A DNA stretch of 64,000 nucleotides from assembly GCF_900100795.1 (NCBI RefSeq), contig NZ_FNCO01000005.1, positions 124,001 through 188,000 on the forward strand, written 5' to 3'. The DNA is from Pseudomonas abietaniphila. GTDB taxonomy: Bacteria > Pseudomonadota > Gammaproteobacteria > Pseudomonadales > Pseudomonadaceae. Under the pieces are notes generated by a model. It had not been told where the DNA came from and ran no database searches. It was given only the letters and a program-made list of their open reading frames with translations. The position numbers and the translations under genes were made by a program. This document shows positions 16,924 through 26,269 of the stretch, piece after piece. Each line of letters starts with the position of its first letter. Within the stretch, counting starts at the first letter, position 1.

Positions 16924-16985
16924 ACGTTCGCTGAGCCCCACCTTCCCGTATAATCCCGCGCTTTCTTTGAAGAGCACCCTCTCCC

Positions 16986-17474
16986 GTGGCCAACAAACGC
17001 TATGCCTGCATCGGCTTGTACAACCCCAAGTCTCCGGAAAACGTCGGTTCGGTGATGCGTGCGGCGGGCTGTTATGGCGTGGCGTCGGTGTTCTACACCG
17101 GCAAACGCTATGAGCGGGCGCGGGACTTCGTCACCGACACCAAAAAGATCCATCAGGACATTCCGCTGATCGGCATCGACGACCTGAAAAAGATCATTCC
17201 GCTGGGCTGCGTGCCCGTCGCCGTCGAGCTGGTCGAAGGCGCCCGCGCACTGCCGGAATACACCCACCCCGACCGCGCGATCTACATCTTCGGCCCGGAA
17301 GACGGCTCGCTCGACAAAGAGATTCGCGACTGGTGCGAAGACGTGGTGTACATCCCCACCACCGGCTGCATGAACCTGGCCGCAACCGTGAACGTGGTGC
17401 TTTACGACCGCATGGCCAAGGGCAACAACACCCGCTCCGGCCCGCAATTCGGTCGTGAAACCGATCGCACCTGA
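16986..17474 (+). CDS. SPOUT/TrmH-family RNA methyltransferase
   Basis: 162 aa. The SPOUT knot motifs are present: SPENVGSVMRAAGCYG (motif 1, residues 16-31), IYIFGPEDGSLDKE (motif 2, near 98) and VYIPTTGCMNLAATVNVVLYD (motif 3, near 120). Motif 3 is MNLAATVN rather than the commoner SLNVSVA, a variant that suggests a subgroup with its own target. The protein has no N-terminal extension, like TrmL-size enzymes. The start is GTG at 16986. Methylation of a tRNA or rRNA ribose is the general activity; the exact site is not predictable here. Confidence 0.85.
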   Translation: MANKRYACIGLYNPKSPENVGSVMRAAGCYGVASVFYTGKRYERARDFVTDTKKIHQDIPLIGIDDLKKIIPLGCVPVAVELVEGARALPEYTHPDRAIYIFGPEDGSLDKEIRDWCEDVVYIPTTGCMNLAATVNVVLYDRMAKGNNTRSGPQFGRETDRT

Positions 17475-17559
17475 TCGACCCGCAACGACAAACGCATTGA
17501 ACAGTTTTCGCTCGCGGCAGTCAGCTTAAGGGACCTTACCTATTCATGGAGACCGCATC

Positions 17560-17931
17560 ATGAGCGATACCCCGATCATCAAACGCGTCGAACGAACCGT
17601 GCGCGATTATCCAGAGCAGAACGTGCAAGGCTGGGAGCGAATCGGCTCGCTGGCAGGTGGCGTACTGATGATGGGCAAAGGCTTGCGCCGTGGCGGCATC
17701 TTCGGCCTGGTGCAACTGGCGATCGGCGGCGCAGTGCTGGCGCGTGGTATCACCGGTCATTGCTCAACCAAGGCGCTGCTGGAAAAAAGCCGCAGTGAGA
17801 TGGACATCGCCCGCTCCCGGATCGAAGAAGCCGGTGCTGAACTGAGCAAGCTCAAAACAAAAGCCGAGGTCGCAGCCGAAGAGGCGGTGGTCAACACCAT
17901 CGATGCCGTGAGCGGGCCGAAGGGCGTTTAA
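17560..17931 (+). CDS. DUF2892-like small membrane protein
   Basis: 123 aa. An N-terminal region (DTPIIKRVERTVRDYPEQNVQ) is followed by two short hydrophobic glycine-rich stretches at about residues 26-60 (IGSLAGGVLMMGKGLRRGG and FGLVQLAIGGAVLARGITGH). This is the pattern of the YgaP-type transmembrane domain. The C-terminal 60 residues form a charged helix, probably a coiled coil. The function is unknown. Spacing of 85 bp from the methyltransferase gene leaves it ambiguous whether they are cotranscribed. Confidence 0.72.
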   Translation: MSDTPIIKRVERTVRDYPEQNVQGWERIGSLAGGVLMMGKGLRRGGIFGLVQLAIGGAVLARGITGHCSTKALLEKSRSEMDIARSRIEEAGAELSKLKTKAEVAAEEAVVNTIDAVSGPKGV

Positions 17932-17979
17932 GCGAAGCCCGCGCGTACACCGGCGCTTCAACTTTAAAATAACGTATCA

Positions 17980-18070
17980 CTGTGGGAGCGAATTCATTCG
18001 CGAGACGTCTGTCCGGTCGACACATGCGTATCGGCTGAACGATTTTTCGCGAATGAATTCGCTCCCACAG
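17980..18070. repeat. REP pair, GTGGGAGCGAATTCATTCGCG type
   Basis: Left arm CTGTGGGAGCGAATTCATTC, right arm GAATGAATTCGCTCCCACAG, a near-perfect inverted pair between convergent genes. It is the second copy of the family at 10398. Confidence 0.88.
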
Positions 18071-18110
18071 GCTGTAGACGGCGATCAAGCGATCACCGTT
18101 TTGATGGCTG

Positions 18111-19358
18111 TTATTCAAGCAGACTGCTGCTCAACACCTTCGACGGCTGCCCCATCACCCCCGCGGCCACCTGCACGAAGTCTTGCGTGCTCACCGGCCC
18201 CATCCGCATCAAACCCTGAGCCACGTCATCCAGCGACTTCTGGTCGTCGGTCCGTTGCCGAATTTCCTGATCCAGCGCAATCAGCAGCAGCACCGCCCGG
18301 GCCGTCATCGCGGGGTCGACAGGGTCGGCGCGCAGCGTGCTGACTTTGCGGCTGATACGCGTGAGTATCGACTGCCAATCCTGATACCGGTCTTCGCTCA
18401 TGCCGCCCGCCCGACGCAGCAGCTCGACAGCGTAGTACTCGGCCAGGCCTTCGGGTATCCAGTCACTGCGATCACGGGCCTTCACGCGACCGAACACCTG
18501 CACCAGCTCGCGCACCAAAGGGCTCACGCCGCTTTCGCTGATCAGCGGGCGATTGCTGTTAAGAAAGACCGAGTCATGCCCGGCGCTGGCGTTGCGCGCC
18601 ATCGAGTCAGCCACGCCAACGACCAGCAACTTGCCCGGGGTACGCGCAAACACCGCTTGCAGCTTCGGCCAGACAAAGGTCATCAGCGTCAACGTTTCCA
18701 TGCGCCGCATGCCCTGCCCTTTCGGCGAACTCACCGTGACCTCGGTGTCACCCAGCCGCGCACGCCGATTGATCAGGTTGCCGGCCAGCATCCAGCCGGT
18801 CGGGCGATCAAACAGCCGGGAGACGTTGTCGATGCGAAAACGATTCTTGCCGATGCGCGGCCATGACGTCTCGATGTGCTTCCAGCCGGTCGGCAAATCG
18901 AAGGTCAATCGCGCCTGCAGGCGCACACCCTCCTGCTGATCCAGGCGTGCGCCTGGCACCAGGTCCTCGCCTCGAAACAATGCCCAATCAGCGGTCATGC
19001 GGCTGTCGTAGCGCGGCTTCTCCATCGAAGGGCTCGCCGCGGGGCGGCTGACATGCACGCGGTACGTCAACGTTGCCTTGCCAGCGGCAGGCTTCCACAC
19101 GCCACGCAATCTGCCACTGTTCGGCCCTGGCGCGGTCGTCCATTGCCCGTCTGCGTTGAAGTCGCTGAAATAGCCGTGATCGCCCAGATCAAAATCCAGG
19201 CTGCGCACCGCAGTACCCTGCTCCAGCGTCACCCGCACTTCTGCCTGATCGCTTTGCGGGAGCAAGGTGACGTGGTAATCCAGATCGACTTTTTTCGCCG
19301 CCCACGCGGGCAGACCGAAGAGCAGCAGAACAGCACACAGCGGCAGTTGGTAACGCAC
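18111..19358 (-). CDS. M61-like periplasmic pseudo-peptidase
   Basis: 415 aa with a signal peptide (PLCAVLLLFGLPAWA). The N-terminal beta domain (VDLDYHVTLLPQSDQAEVRV) and a helical C-terminal domain resemble M61 glycyl-aminopeptidases, including the stretch WIPEGLAEYYAVELLRR near residue 300. The zinc-binding HExxH should fall about 20 residues earlier, but the sequence there is RELVQ (residues 283-287). Both His are therefore lost while the Glu is kept. It is probably a non-catalytic relative used for binding or scaffolding. The fold assignment is by pattern, not by search. Confidence 0.68.
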   Translation of the reverse strand: MRYQLPLCAVLLLFGLPAWAAKKVDLDYHVTLLPQSDQAEVRVTLEQGTAVRSLDFDLGDHGYFSDFNADGQWTTAPGPNSGRLRGVWKPAAGKATLTYRVHVSRPAASPSMEKPRYDSRMTADWALFRGEDLVPGARLDQQEGVRLQARLTFDLPTGWKHIETSWPRIGKNRFRIDNVSRLFDRPTGWMLAGNLINRRARLGDTEVTVSSPKGQGMRRMETLTLMTFVWPKLQAVFARTPGKLLVVGVADSMARNASAGHDSVFLNSNRPLISESGVSPLVRELVQVFGRVKARDRSDWIPEGLAEYYAVELLRRAGGMSEDRYQDWQSILTRISRKVSTLRADPVDPAMTARAVLLLIALDQEIRQRTDDQKSLDDVAQGLMRMGPVSTQDFVQVAAGVMGQPSKVLSSSLLE

Positions 19359-19426
19359 GGAAAGACCACTCCTGTTGCGACAGGCTCAGGGATCGGGTAG
19401 CGAACGCCTGTAGAGGCGCAGGCAAA

Positions 19427-19876
19427 TCAGCCCGCGCGGAAGATCAGATAATCTTCCCAGTCATCTTCAGCGACATTCTTTTCGCTGAGCATGCGCCCCG
19501 ATTGGGAAATGCGTTCCTTGTGGACCTGCTCCCGATCGCCACATACAAGGTGATGCCAAAGAGGCAGATCTTTTCCTTCGCTGACCAGACGGTAACCGCA
19601 CGTCGGTGGCAGCCACTTGAATTCATCGGCCTGGCCCGGCGTGAGTTGAATGCAATCGGGCACCTGGGCGCGCCGATTCGGATAATCGGTGCACTGGCAG
19701 GTCTTCAGGTCCAGCAGCTTGCAGGCGATGCGCGTGTAATAAACGCTGCCGTCGTCTTCGTCCTCGAGTTTCTGCAGGCAGCACAGGCCGCAACCGTCGC
19801 ACAGCGATTCCCACTCGACCGAATCGAGTTGATCGAGGGTTTTACGCATCCAGAACGGTTCGACTTTGGCGGCCAT
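19427..19876 (-). CDS. YcgN-family cysteine cluster protein
   Basis: 149 aa of the UPF0260 family. The conserved cysteines are [10 protein letters not shown] near residue 26, then [19 protein letters not shown] and PPTCGYRL, consistent with a metal or Fe-S site. The role is unknown. The ATG at 19876 gives the standard N-terminus MAAKVEPFW. The gap of about 290 bp to the divergent nitroreductase gene holds a CTGT-N8-ACAG motif and no gene. Confidence 0.85.
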   Translation of the reverse strand: MAAKVEPFWMRKTLDQLDSVEWESLCDGCGLCCLQKLEDEDDGSVYYTRIACKLLDLKTCQCTDYPNRRAQVPDCIQLTPGQADEFKWLPPTCGYRLVSEGKDLPLWHHLVCGDREQVHKERISQSGRMLSEKNVAEDDWEDYLIFRAG

Positions 19877-20050
19877 GGTTTCGAGAAATCAGCATCGGGC
19901 AATGAAAAGGCCGCCAGTCTAGTGGCACATCGCAGCCGGGCCAAGCGCTGGCGACTGTCGGTACGCACAGACTTGCCAGCGAACGGTCGGCGCAGTAGCT
20001 TTATGCCCTCGCACGCAGGCGCCAGAGCCCTGCGGGCGACCTGCGCATCA

Positions 20051-20068
20051 ACTGTCACTTTCGACAGC
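20051..20068. promoter_or_regulatory. CTGT-N8-ACAG motif upstream of nitroreductase gene
   Basis: ACTGTCACTTTCGACAGC keeps the CTGT-N8-ACAG frame and shares ACTGTCAC and GACAG with the palindrome at 3555-3572. It lies about 100 bp before the nitroreductase start. Regulator unknown; this may be chance. Confidence 0.25.
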
Positions 20069-20167
20069 AGCCCGTTCGACGATGCCTGCCGTCCACGGCC
20101 CATCTGATTGATCCCGCACGCTGGTTCGCGCGCTGCGGTTTACTCACTCTTCAGGATCAGAATACCC

Positions 20168-20761
20168 ATGAGCGCCAACCCACGCGTTGCCGAATACGCC
20201 ATTGACCCCCAATTCACCGATCGCTGGTCGCCGCGGGCCTTCACCGGCGAAAGCATTCCTCAGGAAACCCTGCTGAGCTTCTTCGAAGCCGCACGCTGGG
20301 CGCCTTCGGCTTACAACTCCCAACCGTGGCGCTTTCTGTACGCCCGACGCGATACGCCGAACTGGGAACGCTTTCTGGGGCTGCTGAACGAATTCAACCG
20401 AGGCTGGGCGCAGCACGCGTCGGCGCTGGTAATCGTGATCTCCAAGACAACCTTTACCGCACCCGGCGCCACAGAAGAAACACCTGCGCTGTGGCACACC
20501 TTCGACACCGGTTCGGCGTGGGGTCATCTGGCACTGCAAGCCAGCCTCAGCGGCTGGCACACCCACGGCATGGCGGGGTTCGATCAGGAGCTGACGCGCA
20601 AGGAGCTGAAAATCCCCGAGGGTTACGCGATTCACGCTGCGGTGGCGATTGGCAAACTGGGCGACAAATCGACCTTGGCCGACTACCTGCAAGCCCGCGA
20701 AACACCAAGCCCGCGCCGCCCTTTGGCAGAGCTGGCGGCGGAAGGGGATTTCAGTTTGTAA
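20168..20761 (+). CDS. Nitroreductase-family flavoprotein
   Basis: 197 aa. The N-terminal stretch RWSPRAFTGESIPQETLL and AARWAPSAYNSQPWRFLYARR form the FMN-binding signature of nitroreductases. The C-terminal part (GWHTHGMAGFDQELTRKEL) is also typical. These enzymes use NAD(P)H to reduce nitro compounds, quinones or flavin-linked substrates; the physiological substrate cannot be inferred. The ATG at 20168 is used, since the open frame upstream has no family sequence. Confidence 0.87.
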   Translation: MSANPRVAEYAIDPQFTDRWSPRAFTGESIPQETLLSFFEAARWAPSAYNSQPWRFLYARRDTPNWERFLGLLNEFNRGWAQHASALVIVISKTTFTAPGATEETPALWHTFDTGSAWGHLALQASLSGWHTHGMAGFDQELTRKELKIPEGYAIHAAVAIGKLGDKSTLADYLQARETPSPRRPLAELAAEGDFSL

Positions 20762-20777
20762 GGCGGTGTGAGCCACT

Positions 20778-21078
20778 CTTGCTGCCGGTTCGAAACGTCA
20801 GGCTGACGCAGATTTTGTAGGAGCGCGCTTGCCCGCGATCTACCGCGCAGCGGTAGCAAAATCAGGCAACTCGATCATGCCTGACACCCCGCATGCACAG
20901 GTCTTGCTGCCGGTTCGAAACGTCAGGCTGACGCAGCTTTTGTAGGAGCGCGCTTGCCCGCGATCTACCGCGCAGCGGTAGCAAAATCAGGCAACTCGAT
21001 CATGCCTGACACCCCGCATGCACAGGTCTTGCTGCCGGTTCCCGGCAGATCGCGGACAAGCGCGCGCCTACAAGGGCG
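20778..21078. repeat. 125-bp tandem duplication carrying a REP arm
   Basis: A 125-bp unit beginning CTTGCTGCCGGTTC occurs at 20778-20902 and 20903-21027, differing by one base (GATTTTG versus GCTTTTG). A third copy starts at 21028 but diverges after about 14 bases. Each full copy holds the left arm of the GTAGGAGCGCGCTTGCCCGCG repeat; the only right arm lies at the end of the array, near 21050-21072. This fills the gap between the nitroreductase and the hydroxyacid dehydrogenase gene. Confidence 0.93.
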
Positions 21079-21090
21079 CCCCACTAACGC

Positions 21091-22023
21091 TCAATAACCC
21101 TTCGCGAAATCCACTTCCCCGCGCAACGCTTCACCGGCGGCGTAGGCTTTCAGGTTCTCGACGAACAACTGGGTCATGGCCGGTGGCGAGGTCGGTGCAG
21201 AACTGTGACCGGTCAGCAACAACCCCCAGGCCGTCCAGAACGGATGGCGTTGCGGCAATGGTTCCTGACGGCAGACGTCAATCACCGCGCCCGCCAGATG
21301 ACCTTCCTTCAACGCCTGGACCAGATCGGCATCGACCACCGCCACGCCGCGCCCAACGTTGATGAACAGCGCCGAGGGTTTGAATTTGGCGAACAGCTTC
21401 GCGTCGTAGAGATCGTGGGTCTGAGCCGTGTTGGGCAGCAGATTGATCACGAAATCAACCTCGCCCACCAAACGCGGCAAATCCTCCAGCGCACCCACTT
21501 CAACGAAGGGCGCCTGTGTGCGCGCACTGGATGCAATGCCATACAGCTCAACGCCGAACGGCACCAGAAACCCGGCAACACGGACACCGATGTCGCCGGT
21601 ACCGACGATCAGCGCTTTGCGCCCGGCCAGACTCTGGCCCATCCGGTCGTCCCATTTGCGCTCGACCTGGCTCACCAGCCGGGCCAGCACTTCACGCTCA
21701 TGCACCAACATATAGGTCAGCACGAACTCAGCCATGACCTGGCCAAAAATGCCGACCGCGCGGGTCAGCCGGTAGTCCCGGTTCAGCCCCGGCGCCAGCA
21801 GCGGCGTAATGCCTGCCCAGGTCGATTGCAGCCACTGTGGGGTGTGGCCCTGGCGCAGCAGGTTGGCGAGCAGGTCGGGTTGACCCAGCCAGATCGAGGT
21901 CTGGGCCGCCATTTTTGACAGCTCGGCGGAGTCGCCGCTGCTCAGCACTTCGATGTCGGGAGCGGCCTTGCGAAGTAACTCGGTGTAAACAGGGTAATCG
22001 TGTTCGGCAATCAGAACGCGCAT
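21091..22023 (-). CDS. D-2-hydroxyacid dehydrogenase (glyoxylate/hydroxypyruvate reductase type)
   Basis: 310 aa. The NAD(P) motif is LIVGTGDIGVRVAGFLVPFG near residue 138. The catalytic triad is in place: Arg in FINVGRGVAVVD (near 225), Glu in DVCRQEPLPQRHPFW (near 255), and His in LLTGHSSAPTSPP (near 278). The enzyme reduces 2-keto acids such as glyoxylate or hydroxypyruvate to the D-hydroxy acid. The ATG at 22023 gives the standard opening MRVLIAEHDYP; the longer frame is not supported. Confidence 0.87.
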   Translation of the reverse strand: MRVLIAEHDYPVYTELLRKAAPDIEVLSSGDSAELSKMAAQTSIWLGQPDLLANLLRQGHTPQWLQSTWAGITPLLAPGLNRDYRLTRAVGIFGQVMAEFVLTYMLVHEREVLARLVSQVERKWDDRMGQSLAGRKALIVGTGDIGVRVAGFLVPFGVELYGIASSARTQAPFVEVGALEDLPRLVGEVDFVINLLPNTAQTHDLYDAKLFAKFKPSALFINVGRGVAVVDADLVQALKEGHLAGAVIDVCRQEPLPQRHPFWTAWGLLLTGHSSAPTSPPAMTQLFVENLKAYAAGEALRGEVDFAKGY

Positions 22024-22158
22024 GGATTCAAAACTCAGAAAAACAGGACATGCGACCGCAAGGCATCTGGCGCCCACCGAACTCAAAGAAGACGGGGCAA
22101 GCAGAAGCTGACAGCGGTCCGGTAAACCCCCGTGATGAATGACGGGGTCGAACGTCGG

Positions 22159-22452
22159 TCAGACCGGGTCGTTGCGGCGCAACAACTCTTCGGGCAAATG
22201 CTCGATGTACTCGTCTTCGGCAGGCGGCATCTGCAGGTGGTACCCCTGCTTCTCGAGGTTCGCCAGCACCGTGTGAATGTCTTCACGGGCCAGTGCGCGT
22301 TCAGGCGTCAGGACCAGGTCGAACGCGTGCTGCGGCTTGCCGAATGCGGTGAGCAGTTCGACCGGGACGCGTTCGAGCGCATCGCTCTTGAGCACGTAAA
22401 GGTACATTTCGTTCTTGCGAGGGCTGCGGTAGATGGAGCAAATACGTTTCAA
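22159..22452 (-). CDS. YcgL-domain protein
   Basis: 97 aa, UPF0745/YcgL family, with the opening [19 protein letters not shown] and the later [10 protein letters not shown]. The function is unknown. Its ATG overlaps the rnd stop by 4 bp (ATGA), so it is translationally coupled to RNase D, a pairing I recall as conserved in Pseudomonas. The conserved partnership hints at a role in RNA turnover. Confidence 0.85.
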   Translation of the reverse strand: MKRICSIYRSPRKNEMYLYVLKSDALERVPVELLTAFGKPQHAFDLVLTPERALAREDIHTVLANLEKQGYHLQMPPAEDEYIEHLPEELLRRNDPV

Positions 22453-23582
22453 GGCTGTTCTCCGGCATTGGCCAGGCTGTCGAGCAGCATCTGACCCATC
22501 AACTCGCGGCGCCAGCCACGCAGCGAGTCGGGCAGTTTATAGGGACCGTCTGGAAAACCGGTCTTGAGCAGGGCTTCGAGCGTCTTCTTGCGCAGCATCA
22601 GCTCCGGCGCCATGTCCAGGCGTTCGGCTTGTTGCTGACCGATGGCGCGCAGGCGCTTAAACACGTTGGACGCTTCGATGGGCAGCGGCTCCGGCAATGC
22701 CGGCGGCCACAGGTCCTGGGACACGCTGCCGGCTTTCTGGATCAGGTCGAGCAGAAACTCGCCGTCCTGACGCACGGTCTTGGGGTGCATGTCTTCGATT
22801 TTCGCCAGTGCGGCGAGGTTGTCCGGCTGGGTCTTGGCCAGCGGCCACAGCGAGTGTTCGCGCAATACCCGATTGCGCGGTTGATTGCGCAGCCGTGCCT
22901 GCTGCTCACGCCAGGCACACAGCTCGCGCAGCACGTTCAATTGCGCGCGGGACAGCTTCCACGCCAGCTTGGCCTCGCGGTAGACCTCATACGGGTCGGT
23001 TTCACGACGCAGGTTGGCAACCAGTTCGGCACCGTCTTCCAGCACCCAGGCGTATTTTTCGTCAGACAGACGCGGGCGAAGCAGGCTGTAGACCTCGGCC
23101 AGGTGCACGGCGTCTTCGGCGGCGTAGCTGATCTGCGTCTCGGACAGCGGTCGTTGCAGCCAGTCCGAACGGGTCTCGCCCTTGGGCAACTCGATGTTCA
23201 ACACTTCCTGCACCAGCCGCGAATAGCCCATCGAGAACCCGAGGTTCAGGTAGGCAGCGGCCAGTTGAGTGTCGAACAGAGGCGCGGGCAGGCTGCCGGT
23301 CAGGCGCAGCAAGACTTCAAGGTCTTCGCTGCAGGCGTGAACCACTTTGATCACGTCGGTGTTTTCCAGCAGCGCAGACAGGGGTTTCCAGTCATCGATC
23401 AGCAGCGGATCGATCAGATAGGCCCGCGAGCCATCGCCAATCTGCAAAAGCGCGGCGATGGGATAGAAGGTGTCGACCCGCATGAATTCGGTGTCGAGCG
23501 CGACAAACGGCAGCGTCTGCCACTGTGCGCAATGTTGGGCGAGGCTGTCGTCGTCGCGAATCCAGTGAATATCGATGGCCAC
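22449..23582 (-). CDS. rnd: Ribonuclease D
   Basis: 377 aa. The DEDD exonuclease site is clear: [14 protein letters not shown] (residues 28-41), [15 protein letters not shown] near 80, and [15 protein letters not shown] near 150. An HRDC domain follows ([20 protein letters not shown]), as in E. coli RNase D. It trims 3' ends of tRNA precursors and other stable RNAs. It is first in a two-gene unit with ycgL. Confidence 0.93.
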   Translation of the reverse strand: MAIDIHWIRDDDSLAQHCAQWQTLPFVALDTEFMRVDTFYPIAALLQIGDGSRAYLIDPLLIDDWKPLSALLENTDVIKVVHACSEDLEVLLRLTGSLPAPLFDTQLAAAYLNLGFSMGYSRLVQEVLNIELPKGETRSDWLQRPLSETQISYAAEDAVHLAEVYSLLRPRLSDEKYAWVLEDGAELVANLRRETDPYEVYREAKLAWKLSRAQLNVLRELCAWREQQARLRNQPRNRVLREHSLWPLAKTQPDNLAALAKIEDMHPKTVRQDGEFLLDLIQKAGSVSQDLWPPALPEPLPIEASNVFKRLRAIGQQQAERLDMAPELMLRKKTLEALLKTGFPDGPYKLPDSLRGWRRELMGQMLLDSLANAGEQP

Positions 23583-23715
23583 ACGGCTCTCCCTTGAAGA
23601 ATGGCGCGCAGTATATATCGCTCTAAGCGTTTACCGGGCATCCGTCCTGCAAGTCTTGAACAACTTCATCTTGCGTGTTTATCGACAAGGCACTTTCCGA
23701 CGACCGCTCATCGGA

Positions 23716-24381
23716 TCACTCGCCCGCTTTACGCAGCACATAGACGCGCCACATGGCGTAACCCGGCAAGAAGTCGTGATACCCGACAACGCGGAAACCG
23801 GCTTGTGCAAACTCCGACTCAATGTCGGAACGGCAGACCACAAAGCGATTGCGCACGGTCGGCGTACCGCTCGCGTCCAGGCGGCTGCCCTCTTGGCGCT
23901 TGCGTCGCCAGGCCTTGAGGTTGCCATCGACCCACAACGCCACAATCGCGGTGTCGCGGGTCACGCGGTGGAATTCTTCGAGAATCGCCATCCGCTTTTC
24001 GCTGTCGGCGACGTGATGAAACAGTCGCATGCAAAAGATGCAATCCACGGCGTTCGCCGACAAGCCGATGGAAAACGCCGAACTTTGAAACGTGCGAATG
24101 CGCTTGCGGATTTCCGCGGAGGATTGCGCTTCAGCGATATCCAGCATGTCAGTCGAAGGGTCGGCCGCGAGGATCACGCGGTTGCTGTGTTCGGCCAGCA
24201 CCGGCCAGAACCGCCCGGCACCTGACGGCAGATCCAGCACCAGTCCGGGCTCCCCGGCATCACGCAATGCCTGACGCGCCAGTTGCGCATCGCGCCACAG
24301 GCTCAAACGCCGTGCCAGACCCTGTTCATGGTGCTGAACGTAGTGCTGGGTCTGGCGTTTATCGGTCGCCTGCTCACTCAT
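23716..24381 (-). CDS. Class I SAM-dependent methyltransferase
   Basis: 221 aa. Motif I is LVLDLPSGAGRFWPVLAEHS near residue 48, then ILAADPSTDMLDIAEAQ and AVDCIFCMRLFHHV. The Gly-rich loop has SGAG, and the fold is of the UbiE/type 11 kind. The substrate is unknown. The start overlaps the eptA stop by 8 bp, so it is translated with the phosphoethanolamine transferase and may act in the same envelope-modification context; that link is inference. Confidence 0.84.
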   Translation of the reverse strand: MSEQATDKRQTQHYVQHHEQGLARRLSLWRDAQLARQALRDAGEPGLVLDLPSGAGRFWPVLAEHSNRVILAADPSTDMLDIAEAQSSAEIRKRIRTFQSSAFSIGLSANAVDCIFCMRLFHHVADSEKRMAILEEFHRVTRDTAIVALWVDGNLKAWRRKRQEGSRLDASGTPTVRNRFVVCRSDIESEFAQAGFRVVGYHDFLPGYAMWRVYVLRKAGE

Positions 24382-26023
24382 TGGCCAGTACCCCGTCCGT
24401 ATATATCCCCCGGCAGCCGGCGAACATATCGAGCGCCGGGTTGTAGACGCTGGTGTGAACCTGCAACAAGCCGAGCATCGAGTGGAACAGGTTGTCCTGA
24501 CTTAGCGGGGCATTACGCTCGTTTTGCAAACAATGCGTGTCGACAGCGAAAGACTGCTGATAGTTATCCGAGAACCAGGCAATCATCGGCACATGCTTCT
24601 GTTGATCCGGCGCCAACATATAAGGCGTGCCGTGCAGGAACAGGTTGTATTCACCCAATGATTCGCCATGGTCGGACAAATACAACATCGCGGTATCGAC
24701 TTTGTCCTGGTTGCTGCGCAATGTATCGATCAACGATGCCAGCACATGATCGGTGTACAACAGCGTATTGTCATAACCGTTGACGATACTTTCCCGCGAA
24801 CAATTGTTCAGCGCATTGCTTTCGCACACCGGCGTAAACTTCTCGAACGCTTTCGGGTAACGCTTGAAATATTCGGGGCCGTGGCTGCCCATTTGGTGAA
24901 GTACCAGCACGGTGTCCTTGTCCAGGTGGTCGATGAAGTTCTGCAGGCCCTGCAGCAGAATCTCGTCGCGGCACTCATTGTTGGCGCACAGGACAGGATC
25001 CTTCAGGTTGCTCACATCCTGCAGGGTCACGCGATCGCAGGTGCCCTTGCAGCCGGACTGGTTGTCACGCCAGATCACGTCGAGACCAGCGCGTTTGAGC
25101 ACGTCGAGCATGCCTTCCTTGTTCTTGGCCGCGCTGGCGTCGTAATCCTTGCGGCCCATGTTTGAGAACATGCACGGCACCGAAACGGCCGTCTCCGTCC
25201 CGCAGGAGTGCACGTCGGTGAACGTCAGCAGCCCTCGTTCTTTCTTCAATTGAGGCGTGGTATCGCGGTTATAGCCCAGGATGCCGAAGTTCTCGGCACG
25301 GGCGCTCTCGCCGACCACCAATACTGTCAGCGACTTGCGCTTGTGTTGTTGCCACTCGGTGGACCGCGTCGCGTCCTGCCCGATACTCACAAACGGCTGT
25401 TGAGCTGATTTGACCTGTTCACTCAGGTAGCCCACCGAGGCACCGATGTAGTTACTCGGCACCACCATCAAACGCAGTTCATGGTGATTACGGAACAGTG
25501 AGGACAGGCCTTGATAATTGATGAGCGCCACACCGCCAATCGCACAAGCACACACGGTACTGACCACCACCTTGCTCAACACTTCACGTGGCCAACGACG
25601 ATAAATAATGGGCGTCTTCCACAGAATCACCGAAGGCAGAACGCCGAGGAACAACACATACGCTGCCAATTTCAACGACAACAGGTCGCGCACTTCCGTC
25701 GCATTGGTTTCGGCAAAGTTGCGAAACATACCGGCATCAATCATGACGCCGTACTGGCTCATGAAGTAAGCAACGCCCGCGCTAATCAGAAACAGCGCAA
25801 TCAATACCGGTTTCAATACGCGCTTGAAAGCGAATAACGTCAGAAAAATATTAAAAGCACAAAACACCATCAACGCAAAAGCACCGCGCAACAGAAGTCC
25901 CTTACCGTTGAAATCGGTAATGGCGAAAAGGTGCTGCCAGAGCGTGAGGTTAAACCCGAGCAATAAAAAAATGCTGGCGAGCGCGGTCACGAGCTCCGGG
26001 CGAACTGCTTTTAGGTTCGGCAT
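24374..26023 (-). CDS. eptA: Lipid A phosphoethanolamine transferase (EptA type)
   Basis: 549 aa. Five N-terminal membrane segments (for example ALASIFLLLGFNLTLW and LVPSVILWKTPII-type stretches) precede a periplasmic alkaline-phosphatase-like domain. The nucleophile Thr is in SCGTETAVSVPCMFS near residue 278, and metal ligands are in VVGESARAENFG (E238 region), LYLSDHGESLGEY and HGTPY. Such enzymes move phosphoethanolamine from phosphatidylethanolamine to lipid A and can raise polymyxin resistance. The start is the ATG at 26023, which gives MPNLKAVRPELVTAL. The gene precedes and overlaps the methyltransferase gene. No adjacent two-component system is present. Confidence 0.9.
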   Translation of the reverse strand: MPNLKAVRPELVTALASIFLLLGFNLTLWQHLFAITDFNGKGLLLRGAFALMVFCAFNIFLTLFAFKRVLKPVLIALFLISAGVAYFMSQYGVMIDAGMFRNFAETNATEVRDLLSLKLAAYVLFLGVLPSVILWKTPIIYRRWPREVLSKVVVSTVCACAIGGVALINYQGLSSLFRNHHELRLMVVPSNYIGASVGYLSEQVKSAQQPFVSIGQDATRSTEWQQHKRKSLTVLVVGESARAENFGILGYNRDTTPQLKKERGLLTFTDVHSCGTETAVSVPCMFSNMGRKDYDASAAKNKEGMLDVLKRAGLDVIWRDNQSGCKGTCDRVTLQDVSNLKDPVLCANNECRDEILLQGLQNFIDHLDKDTVLVLHQMGSHGPEYFKRYPKAFEKFTPVCESNALNNCSRESIVNGYDNTLLYTDHVLASLIDTLRSNQDKVDTAMLYLSDHGESLGEYNLFLHGTPYMLAPDQQKHVPMIAWFSDNYQQSFAVDTHCLQNERNAPLSQDNLFHSMLGLLQVHTSVYNPALDMFAGCRGIYTDGVLANE

Positions 26024-26230
26024 GAGGGTCTGCTTGACTGAAAAAAAGACACCGTCGACCAAGAGGAAAGAAACTCTTTCGACGTCGCAAACTTTAGGCA
26101 GCGTGCCATCAATTTTTTGTGAAAAGGATGAGAACAAAAGGTCTGGCGTTGACTTCTTTTTCTGTAGGAAGAGTCCGAGAGTAAGCGTTGGTCAAGACGC
26201 GCGGCATTTGGAGACGATTGCAGGCGAGTA

Positions 26231-26267
26231 CGTTCTCTCAGTCATCTCGAAACGGTCTGAGAGAACG
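26231..26267 (-). terminator. 11-bp perfect hairpin just after the GMC oxidoreductase gene
   Basis: CGTTCTCTCAG and its exact complement are separated by 15 nt, starting 3 nt past the stop of the oxidoreductase gene. There is no T-run, so it may be a weak terminator, a transcript-stabilising hairpin, or an operator for eptA, whose ATG lies about 200 bp away. Confidence 0.4.
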
Positions 26268-26269
26268 CT

